Of a stretch of DNA of 64,000 bases, positions 62,801 to 64,000 are shown piece after piece. Every line of letters starts with the position of its first letter. Position 1 is the stretch's first letter. The notes beneath the pieces are model-generated. The model was not told where the DNA came from, made no database searches, and worked only from the letters and a program-made list of their open reading frames with translations. Source of the stretch: Ciona savignyi (taxonomy: Eukaryota > Chordata > Ascidiacea > Phlebobranchia > Cionidae); contig CH003403.1 in the NCBI GenBank assembly GCA_000149265.1, positions 56,131-120,130 of the forward strand, written 5' to 3'. A program made the position numbers and the translations under genes.

Positions 62801-64000
62801 TTACTTTACATCCAAAGTCAGGTTACTGGAGTTATTGCAATGTGTTATATTGGTTTATTATATTACTTTAATTAAACATTGTATTATTAACTAAGTATTA
62901 ATCCACTTGACCTAAGGCCTAACCGCTAAATGCTTTTCACAAGGAAACAACTAACTACCTAAAGACCACCATTAAAACAACAACATTTAGGCTTTAGTTT
63001 ACTAAATCATTTAATCAAGACCAAATATATTTTCGACTTTCTGTTTAACCTGACTGGTGTATGTTAGGTTAACAAAGAAAACTAACTCAAGTACTTTAAA
63101 TATATTACATACCTAAGTGTGTTTGTCAATGCTATCTAAATAAACTATAAGGTCATTACATAACTATCATCAGTTGAATACCTTTGAATTCAGAGACAGT
63201 AAACCTTGTAGTTTATTTTATTCTATTGCTTAATTTCAAAAATTTAGTTTGCAATCTTTTGTTATTTTTGTATTGCTTTGTCAGCCGCAACTAATATATA
63301 AATGACATGCTTTTTAATGAGGTGTTTAATATTAGTTTGTTTTTTTCGCCTTTTCATTTTCCTTTGTCTGTTTTTCTTATTTCTCTGTTCTTACCTTCAC
63401 AAACTGGTGAATCATTAGACCAAGTCCCAGAAACAGTGCAAGTAGTAGAAGAGCTTCCACTAAGTGTATATCCAGCATTACATGTGAAAGTGCAAACTGA
63501 GTTGACATAATTGTCATTAGTGCAACTTCCTTGGCTGTTTGCAGGAATAATTAGCTGCGGACAGATTCCTGTAAAAAGCTATTAATTATATGTCTCAAAA
63601 TTTATCTACTCAATTGGAAGGGGGTATGGGATAAATTAAATAAGAAAAGACAAGCTAGTAGAAATTAAGTTATGCTTGCTATCAGTCACTGTAATAATAT
63701 CTTTAGAAGTAAATGTTCACGCGAAATAACTTTTTAGAAATCAATTTTAGTAAATTTGTTTTGCAGTATACAAATTTATTAAATTTTTTGTTTCTGCAAG
63801 CGTTTATACCTTGACAAATTGGTGAAGGATCGGACCAAGTCGCAGAGGCAGTGCATGTGGTAGTGGAGCTGCCACTTATTACATATCCAGCATCGCATGT
63901 GAAGGTGCAGACTGAGTTGGCATCATTACCATTTGTGCAACTCACCTGACCATTTTTAGGATTGATCAGCGGTGTGCATTGAGCTGTAAAAAGATGTAGG
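26785..64000 (-). CDS. Giant modular CCP/VWA surface protein (5' end outside window)
   Basis: Multi-exon gene for an extracellular protein. N- to C-terminal order: 31 nearly identical CCP (sushi) exons of 174 nt (63983 down to 46580), eight diverged CCP exons (45695 down to 37765), VWA domain 1 (36165-34589, three exons), three CCP exons (34207-30957), VWA domain 2 (30523-27477, three exons) and a tail exon (26855-26785). CCPs start and end in phase 1, and most carry six cysteines and the closing W...C, as in selectin-type sushi repeats rather than the four-cysteine complement-factor kind. Both VWA domains split over three exons with phases 1-0, 0-1, 1-1. Every junction is frame-compatible and no stop or membrane exon interrupts, so one gene is the simplest reading, though two adjacent genes cannot be excluded. 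CCP-VWA mixes occur in complement factor B/C2, SVEP1 and related proteins; none shows this order. Likely role: cell-surface recognition or adhesion (inference). Confidence 0.85.
26907..27084. mobile_element. MITE, polypurine-ended, copy 2
   Basis: GACGAAAAGAGGGAAG at left, CTTTTCCCCTCTTTTTAACG at right. The interior GTTAGTTCTGGGCTAG matches copy 1 at 17091-17294. Confidence 0.7.
27255..27465 (+). repeat. SINE-A copy, strongly decayed
   Basis: Recognisable blocks AAACCGAAAGGTTG, GCAATAGCTGCAATA-like and GATTGCCCGTGTGATAAC. A second piece of the same family is at about 27100-27215. Confidence 0.6.
27477..27635 (-). CDS. VWA domain 2, exon 3
   Basis: Encodes TKVIVVSMATIGEE, the exposed strand, through EELLKSITSSAQ. 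159 nt, exactly the length of the matching exon in VWA domain 1. The donor is CAAA|GTCAGT, phase 1. Confidence 0.8.
27657..27875 (-). repeat. Dispersed repeat R, inverse copy
   Basis: CCTAGGTTTGGCGGCCGCG, GACGTGTTTTAACGGCTG and TTTGCCGTCTTTTCCCG, the reverse of the copy at 43639-43850. It abuts the VWA exon acceptor. Confidence 0.75.
28012..28126 (+). repeat. SINE-B copy, first of a tandem pair
   Basis: GGTCGTGTGGCCGAATGG, TTAACGCGACCGATACAT, GGTTACGAACCCATC, A-rich tail. The next copy follows after CGTCCTTTGAGTT. Confidence 0.85.
28137..28258 (+). repeat. SINE-B copy, second of a tandem pair
   Basis: Begins TACGGTCGCGTGGCGGAATG. Both its left flank and body resemble the copy at 19029-19154. 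Confidence 0.85.
28262..28648. repeat. SINE-A fragments, facing
   Basis: A minus-oriented partial copy (about 28262-28378) is followed by a plus-oriented one (about 28402-28648, CTTGGGCAAGGGCATTAAAC to GTAAATATGAATATC). Confidence 0.75.
28756..28912 (-). repeat. Dispersed repeat R, inverse copy
   Basis: AACGGCCACGTC, CACTGACGTGTTTAAAC and AAAAAATAAACTAAC in the inverse order of the plus copies. It ends about 25 bp from the VWA exon at 28938. Confidence 0.7.
28938..29169 (-). CDS. VWA domain 2, exon 2
   Basis: Encodes VDLDLGSYDHKKILKALSNA to ASGMMLVITNANAE, the central strand after the GTKYMDAV segment. Phase 0 in, phase 1 out (donor GTCTGT, weak). Confidence 0.85.
29212..29513 (-). repeat. 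SINE-A copy, near full length
   Basis: GGATAGGATATTCATGTTTA to ACCGGTCGGAC, high similarity to the consensus. About 40 bp upstream of the VWA exon on the gene strand. Confidence 0.9.
29666..29793 (-). repeat. SINE-A copy, internally deleted
   Basis: The tail and the first core block join directly to the head (GGCGATGCACTAATCCACC); the middle is missing. Confidence 0.75.
29794..29972. mobile_element. MITE-like repeat, relative of 7715-7985
   Basis: GTACTATTGTTTTATA, CGTCTTATAGCCC and GACAGTGGGCCTTATGGTC in opposite orientation to the copy in WDSUB1. Confidence 0.5.
30048..30265 (+). repeat. SINE-A copy, rearranged
   Basis: Contains CATTGCCTGAATTCCAGCGG through CACGGGAATAAAGC, preceded by a displaced tail part. 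Ends 13 bp from the VWA exon donor. Confidence 0.75.
30285..30523 (-). CDS. VWA domain 2, exon 1
   Basis: Encodes CAIDLLIVIDSTEQLDQTKF and ITFIGMVKVNG. The metal-site motif DxSxS reads DSTEQ, so the last serine is lost and metal binding is doubtful. Acceptor CCTACAAG|CA, donor CTTTTG|GTAAGT. Confidence 0.9.
30549..30870. repeat. SINE-A fragments
   Basis: Minus-oriented tail and core (30549-30690), then mixed pieces up to a plus-oriented tail (GAGATAAACATGAATAAAT) at 30870. Confidence 0.65.
30957..31151 (-). CDS. CCP exon between the VWA domains, third
   Basis: Encodes LLCQPPLKKPENGYFDCPDG, NAICEFGCEEGFLLTADK and WAEPPPRC. Six cysteines. Noticeably higher GC than the array. The donor ATAA|GTACAT is weak but keeps phase. 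Confidence 0.85.
31158..31285 (+). repeat. SINE-B copy
   Basis: GGCTGGATGGTTAACATG, GCATTGAACCCATCGTGG, and an A-rich tail. Begins a few bases from the acceptor of the CCP exon at 31151. Confidence 0.75.
31345..31450. repeat. Short degenerate repeat, ACACAGGTGGAGCA
   Basis: About five units of 18-20 bp (TACAGGTGGAGCAATAAC and variants) in an intron. Confidence 0.6.
31553..31858 (-). repeat. SINE-A copy with extra plus-oriented head
   Basis: The left 60 bp read as a head in plus orientation (GCTTGGTGGTTTGG...GGTTGCAGGTTCGA); the remainder is a standard minus copy. Confidence 0.8.
31889..32215 (+). repeat. Dispersed repeat R with A-rich extension
   Basis: TAGTTTAGTTTATTTTTTTG, GGATAAAACGGCAAAACTAC, GACGTGGCCGTTAAACC, then a long run of AAATTAACGATAAAAATT repeats. 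Confidence 0.75.
32232..32408 (-). CDS. CCP exon between the VWA domains, second
   Basis: Encodes TCYEIEDFRFGSVNCTDG, GSECVFQCTEHYF and WSDGIPTC. Six cysteines, phase 1-1, donor GTGAGC. Confidence 0.9.
32469..33007. mobile_element. hAT-type non-autonomous element, 539 bp
   Basis: Ends CAGTGGTTCCCAACTTGGGG and TTGGGAACCACTG. Perfect 8-bp target-site duplication GTGTAGAG at 32461-32468 and 33008-33015. No transposase. Confidence 0.93.
33452..33757 (+). repeat. SINE-A copy
   Basis: Head GATTAGTCTGGATGTTTAG to tail GGAATAAAACACCAATATC, with a short internal duplication of the AGGTTCTACCAAAACGTA block. Confidence 0.85.
34019..34207 (-). CDS. CCP exon between the VWA domains, first
   Basis: Encodes TKCPKTFADFPNGKHSCLYL, MACKFECDEGYRLKG and WTFPPPTCG. 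GC-rich relative to its introns. Confidence 0.92.
34227..34526 (-). repeat. SINE-A copy, near full length
   Basis: GGATAGGACATTCATGTTTA to CAACGGGCCGGAC. Its right neighbour is VWA domain 1 and its left end is 20 bp from the CCP exon. Confidence 0.9.
34589..34747 (-). CDS. VWA domain 1, exon 3
   Basis: Encodes DVRILSVGGGESTHDDLIEF to DLYIVVADTLRSIDC. 159 nt, phase 1-1. Confidence 0.9.
35216..35435 (-). CDS. VWA domain 1, exon 2
   Basis: Encodes PLINYQRKPAREIVKDLKTL, YTDALGMGSRFL and VLAIPVILHISSG. Phase 0 in, phase 1 out. Confidence 0.9.
35583..35872 (-). repeat. SINE-A copy
   Basis: Minus orientation, tail at left (GCGAAATATTCATGTTTATC), head GGCGACGCACTAAACCACC at right. Confidence 0.85.
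35960..36165 (-). CDS. VWA domain 1, exon 1
   Basis: Encodes LFNVLVLMDGSFSEDQYADA and FRFSFSFSGA. The metal-site motif DGSFS is intact. Acceptor TTTCATCAG|TG, donor TTTCAG|GTTGGC. Confidence 0.9.
36168..36688. repeat. 130-bp tandem repeat carrying splice-acceptor copies
   Basis: Four units starting at about 36168, 36298, 36428 and 36557, each with GATGAAATGAAGAA at the unit start and a SINE-head-like CAGCCTAAAGGTTGTCGGTT. The unit includes the acceptor of the VWA exon at 36165. Confidence 0.9.
36736..36922. mobile_element. hAT-type MITE, 187 bp
   Basis: Ends CAAGGGTGTGCAAC and GTTGACAATGCCTG. Perfect 8-bp target-site duplication GCTTAGTG at 36728-36735 and 36923-36930, inside a SINE-A head. 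Confidence 0.92.
37080..37310 (+). repeat. SINE-A fragment, decayed
   Basis: AAGGTTGTCGGTTTGAAACC, then ACGACAGACTGCAATAG and GATTGCATGTAGTA-like blocks. Confidence 0.6.
37765..37953 (-). CDS. Diverged CCP exon next to VWA domain 1
   Basis: Encodes GCNPEMSKLFDEGLSCTNAN, GSVCTLQCDGDKSETFTC and WSHADKCESG. Sushi-like with six cysteines but an unusual middle (DGDKSE in place of the xGY turn). GC-rich. Confidence 0.85.
37986..38290. repeat. Intronic tandem repeat with GCTAAATTTTCCAG
   Basis: Two and a half units of about 120 bp (TGATTGTTTCATCCAAACA, GGATTTTCATG, then short GCTAAATTTTCCA sub-repeats). Confidence 0.8.
38291..39119. other. Intron sequence, nothing recognised
   Basis: Open frames on minus at 38799-39032 show no domain and no matching splice phase. 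Left unannotated. Confidence 0.4.
39120..39305 (-). CDS. Diverged CCP exon
   Basis: Encodes CPEVPTREGMTFECTDNLNV, SSCIFQCGDGYSLND and WDKPFPTCEKE. Six cysteines. Closest to the exon at 40679. Confidence 0.93.
39337..39628 (-). repeat. SINE-A copy
   Basis: GGATAAGATAGGATATTATT to ACTAATCGGTCGGAC. Confidence 0.88.
40679..40864 (-). CDS. Diverged CCP exon
   Basis: Encodes GCPQVPDTDQLTFTCIDG, GSQCLFQCGDGYSLSDESS and WDKDFPTCEKT. Phase 1-1. Confidence 0.93.
41020..41210 (-). repeat. Dispersed repeat R, inverse copy
   Basis: AAGATTTGGCGGCCGCGACC, GACGTGTTTAAACGACTG. Same layout as 27657-27875. Confidence 0.75.
41607..41777 (-). CDS. Diverged CCP exon
   Basis: Encodes GCPEVPTIEQMTFTCTDTNK, CEFQCGEFYVISGES and WNHEFPTCV. 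Its first half is almost identical to the exon at 42846. The donor GTTAGG is weak. Confidence 0.9.
41881..42075 (+). repeat. Dispersed repeat R
   Basis: TTTAGTTTAGTTTATTTTTT, GGGAAAAAACGGCAAAACGA, GGTGGCCGCTAAACCC. Confidence 0.75.
42421..42745. repeat. 24-bp minisatellite, about 13 copies
   Basis: Unit GAGTTATACAAATTATGCTA plus CAAA. Because 24 is a multiple of three, both strands have long open frames with an 8-residue period; neither looks like a gene. Confidence 0.93.
42846..43028 (-). CDS. Diverged CCP exon
   Basis: Encodes DCPEVPTIEQMTFTCTDTNK, CEFQCGNGFVIFGEQ and WSHEFPICEIA. Confidence 0.93.
43243..43411 (+). pseudogene. 18S rRNA gene fragment
   Basis: GGCATTCGTACTGTGTCGTT, AAATTCTTGGATTGGCGCAA, GACGAACGAAAGCATTTGCC and AAGAATGTTTTCTTTAATTA follow the order of a conserved stretch in the middle of 18S rRNA, through GTCAGAGGTTCGATAA. 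Several substitutions and a short loss after GACGAAC mark it as a dead copy. It ends about 40 bp from the CCP exon at 43450. Confidence 0.88.
43450..43623 (-). CDS. Diverged CCP exon
   Basis: Encodes ACPQIPSIEGSSFTCSDTTR, CEFQCGEGYVISGES and WSPDFPTCEI. 174 nt like the array exons. Confidence 0.93.
43639..43850 (+). repeat. Dispersed repeat R
   Basis: TTAGTTTAGTTTATTCATTT, GGGAAAAGACGGCAAAACGA, CGGACGCGGCCGCCAAACC. Starts about 16 bp from the CCP exon acceptor. Confidence 0.75.
43868..44640. repeat. Cluster of SINE-A fragments
   Basis: Minus-oriented decayed copy (about 43990-44180), plus-oriented tail (about 44255-44340), and a better minus copy (about 44450-44640, AACCCATTAATCCAGTGGG to ATCTGTCGGATG). 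Confidence 0.7.
44722..44907 (-). CDS. Diverged CCP exon
   Basis: Encodes ATCLELSLGDKLSITCTDSY, GSVCTFRCSAGYDLNG and WSHVIPSCVPK. Confidence 0.92.
44938..45060 (+). repeat. SINE-A head fragment
   Basis: GCAAATGGTTAGCGCAGT, GAAATGTTGTAGGTTCGGAA, CTTGGACAAGGCACTTAG. Confidence 0.65.
45498..45695 (-). CDS. Diverged CCP exon
   Basis: Encodes PVCQEPDVPENGKVECIDDL, DSVCTFLCNEGYNMIGED and WSPVPPTCESAV. 198 nt. First of the divergent series after the array. Confidence 0.92.
46075..46375 (-). repeat. SINE-A copy, decayed
   Basis: TGTTGTGTATGATATAGACG, GGTAGAATCCAATATTCCAC, ACACTAATCGGCC. Confidence 0.7.
46580..46753 (-). CDS. Array CCP exon, type C (31st and last)
   Basis: Type C: NFP- or NYP-type start with CTNINYPSSVCTF. 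Ends SWSDPSPVCQ. Acceptor CTGCAG, unlike the CTACAG/TTCAG of the others. Confidence 0.93.
47310..47483 (-). CDS. Array CCP exon, type A
   Basis: Type A core: LINPQNGQVSCTNGNDANS, CDAGYVISGSSTTTC. Followed by intron sequence shared with the intron after the exon at 62443. Confidence 0.95.
47555..47905 (-). repeat. Decayed SINE-A, duplicated with 62690-63000
   Basis: CCCACTGATAATCATAAGAT and ACATAAGGGAG recur in the intron at 62690-63000 with the same decay pattern. Confidence 0.7.
48271..48444 (-). CDS. Array CCP exon, A/B mosaic
   Basis: Begins and ends as type A (NPQNGQVSCTNGNDANS; TASATWSDPSPVC) but carries the type B middle CNAGYTLSGSS. Likely product of gene conversion or unequal exchange. 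Confidence 0.93.
48445..49303. other. Intron sequence with short local duplications
   Basis: GAAACCGCATTGTATTGCAT is doubled at 48490-48545. GCATAAACGCATGGGTCCC and GCAAAAACGCATGGGTCCC are at 48743 and 48882. The ACAAGAGGCTTTAATT tract recurs near 50060 in the next unit. Confidence 0.6.
49304..49477 (-). CDS. Array CCP exon, type B
   Basis: Type B core: LINPANSQGSCTNGNYVNS, CNAGYTLSGSSSTTC, ending WSNAEPSCQ. Nearly identical to the exon at 50350. Confidence 0.95.
49723..49896 (-). CDS. Array CCP exon, type C
   Basis: LNFPVNGQMSCTNINYPSS, ending QTWSNPSPVCQ. Donor GTATAA. Confidence 0.94.
50350..50523 (-). CDS. Array CCP exon, type B
   Basis: Same LINPANSQG variant as the exon at 49304; the pair 50350/50767 is a recent duplicate of 49304/49723. 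Confidence 0.95.
50767..50940 (-). CDS. Array CCP exon, type C
   Basis: LNYPVNGQMSCTNINYASS, with STTTTC where others have SSTTTC. Confidence 0.94.
50941..52150. other. Longest exon-free intron of the array
   Basis: AT-rich, with no SINE or exon recognised. Marks the boundary between C/B units (below 50.9 kb) and A/B units (above 52.1 kb). Confidence 0.5.
52151..52324 (-). CDS. Array CCP exon, type A variant
   Basis: NPQNGLVSCSNGNDANS with CSAGYVISG and TFFGTWSNVSPLC; the most divergent type A exon. Confidence 0.94.
52515..52812 (-). repeat. SINE-A copy, array lineage 1
   Basis: AGAATAGGATATTCATGTTT to TAGTCTGTCGGAC. Related by position and flanks to those at 54040 and 60465. Confidence 0.85.
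53249..53422 (-). CDS. Array CCP exon, type B
   Basis: LIIPANSQRSCTNGNYVNS (R in place of the usual G), ending WSNDTPVCQ. Confidence 0.95.
53667..53840 (-). CDS. Array CCP exon, type A
   Basis: NPQNGWVGCSNGNDANS: W replaces Q and G replaces S before the second Cys. Confidence 0.95.
54040..54335 (-). repeat. SINE-A copy, array lineage 1
   Basis: Shares the shortened CAATATCCGTGCCTTGCTCA and the variant GACTAGGAATCGACCAGTTT with the copy at 60465-60765, so both descend from one insertion. Confidence 0.88.
54775..54948 (-). CDS. Array CCP exon, type B
   Basis: ICLQLIIPANSQGSCTNGSY, like the exon at 60989 (both have LQ and NGSY). Confidence 0.95.
55195..55368 (-). CDS. Array CCP exon, type A
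   Basis: SFCTFTCNAGYVISGSS: type A with a B-like CNAG and F for V before Cys; ends WSNVSPVC. Confidence 0.95.
55448..55621 (-). CDS. Array CCP exon, type B
   Basis: LIISANSQGSCTNGNYINS, as in the exon at 57226. Donor GTGAGG. Confidence 0.95.
55861..56034 (-). CDS. Array CCP exon, type A
   Basis: DQCTQLINPQNGQVSC; ends TTSATWSDPSPVCQ. Acceptor CTATAG. Confidence 0.95.
56240..56550 (-). repeat. SINE-A copy, array lineage 2
   Basis: Head truncated and fused to CTAACTTACCAAGCTTGTA immediately before the CCP donor. The same fusion is found at 58685-58985. Confidence 0.88.
56556..56729 (-). CDS. Array CCP exon, type B
   Basis: Type B ending WSNVVPICQ. Identical in layout to the exon at 59000. 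Confidence 0.95.
56974..57147 (-). CDS. Array CCP exon, type A
   Basis: AQCAQLINPQNGQVSC (acceptor AG|CT gives Ala) with STTTTC. Confidence 0.95.
57226..57399 (-). CDS. Array CCP exon, type B
   Basis: LIISANSQG, NYINS, TLSGTWSNDSPFC. Duplicate of the exon at 55448. Confidence 0.95.
57646..57819 (-). CDS. Array CCP exon, type A
   Basis: CDVGYVISGSSTTIC and TASAAWSDPSPVC: V for A after CD, shared with the exons at 58316 and 61771. Confidence 0.95.
57897..58070 (-). CDS. Array CCP exon, type B
   Basis: LIISANSQGSCTNGNYVNS, ending WSNDSPVCQ. Confidence 0.95.
58316..58489 (-). CDS. Array CCP exon, type A
   Basis: CDVGYVISG with TTSATWSDPSPVCQ. Confidence 0.95.
58685..58985 (-). repeat. SINE-A copy, array lineage 2
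   Basis: Near-identical to 56240-56550, including the junction CTAACTTACCAAGCTTGTA, so it was copied with its CCP exons. Confidence 0.88.
59000..59173 (-). CDS. Array CCP exon, type B
   Basis: WSNVVPICQ ending as in the exon at 56556; the two differ at very few sites. Confidence 0.95.
59419..59592 (-). CDS. Array CCP exon, type A
   Basis: AQCTQLINPQNGQVSC, TTSATWSDPSPVCQ. Confidence 0.95.
59672..59845 (-). CDS. Array CCP exon, type B
   Basis: NGNYADSVCTFTCNTGYTLSG: DS and CNTG variants unique in the window. Confidence 0.95.
60092..60265 (-). CDS. Array CCP exon, type A
   Basis: DQCTQLINPQNGQVSC, TSSATWSDLSPVCQ. Donor GTGAGA. Confidence 0.95.
60465..60765 (-). repeat. SINE-A copy, array lineage 1
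   Basis: Carries the same internal shortening and GACTAGGAATCGACC variant as 54040-54335. Confidence 0.88.
60989..61162 (-). CDS. Array CCP exon, type B
   Basis: MCLQLIIPANSQGSCTNGSY, ending WSHDTPVCQ. Confidence 0.95.
61249..61422 (-). CDS. Array CCP exon, type A
   Basis: Ends WSDPSAVCQ. Follows another type A exon (61771) directly, breaking the A-B alternation. Confidence 0.95.
61771..61944 (-). CDS. Array CCP exon, type A
   Basis: CDVGYVISG variant; AQLINPQNG start. Confidence 0.95.
62026..62199 (-). CDS. Array CCP exon, type B
   Basis: LINPANSQGSCTNDNYVNS, ND variant shared with the exon at 63395. Confidence 0.95.
62443..62616 (-). CDS. Array CCP exon, type A
   Basis: CSQLINPQNGQVSC, TASATWSDPSPVCQ. 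Acceptor CTATAG. Confidence 0.95.
62690..63000 (-). repeat. Decayed SINE-A, duplicated with 47555-47905
   Basis: Shares CCACTGTTAATCATAAGAT, ACATAAGGGAG and CTGTTTAACC..ACTGG blocks with the intron 15 kb away. Confidence 0.7.
63395..63568 (-). CDS. Array CCP exon, type B
   Basis: LIIPANSQGSCTNDNYVNS. Ends CEG: the exon's last codon is Glu where nearly all others have Gln. Confidence 0.95.
63810..63983 (-). CDS. Array CCP exon, type A (first in window)
   Basis: AQCTPLINPKNGQVSC, ending WSDPSPICQ. The array almost certainly continues above 64000. Confidence 0.95.

Overview
The window looks like a piece of a tunicate genome, most likely Ciona. The evidence is compact AT-rich DNA, short exons with clean GT..AG introns, a dense tRNA-headed SINE of about 300 bp, and a lineage-style gene built from complement-type modules. 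The species is an inference; no search was run.

Layout. (1) Positions 1-16578, minus strand: a WDSUB1 orthologue (WD40 repeats, SAM domain, U-box). It can be read exon by exon from its start codon to the middle of the U-box, where it leaves the window. Its largest intron (5862-11735) holds, on the plus strand, a TATA-driven gene for a small secreted arginine-rich peptide (9588-about 11020). (2) Positions 16.6-26.8 kb: an intergenic transposon graveyard. It contains a decayed Merlin transposase gene, a hAT element with a second hAT inside it, both with perfect 8-bp target-site duplications, G-rich minisatellites, two SINE families, a MITE pair and a few retroelement fossils. (3) Positions 26785-64000 and beyond, minus strand: one very large gene for a modular extracellular protein. 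Reading N- to C-terminally it has 31 nearly identical six-cysteine CCP (sushi) exons of 174 nt, eight diverged CCPs, a VWA domain, three CCPs, a second VWA domain, and a final exon with a hydrophobic tail and stop that looks like a GPI-anchor signal. Its 5' end is outside the window.

The CCP array alternates two subtypes (A and B) and grew by segmental duplication. SINEs inside its introns were copied along with the exons and act as markers of duplication history. All array exons are symmetric phase 1-1, so exon number or usage can vary without breaking the frame. I infer a cell-surface recognition or adhesion protein, possibly polymorphic. The nested arginine-rich peptide and this receptor-like gene are the two best candidates for something undescribed. 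An 18S rRNA gene fragment also lies in one intron of the CCP gene.

All exon boundaries were read by eye from splice consensus and reading-frame phase. Transcript data have not been consulted.
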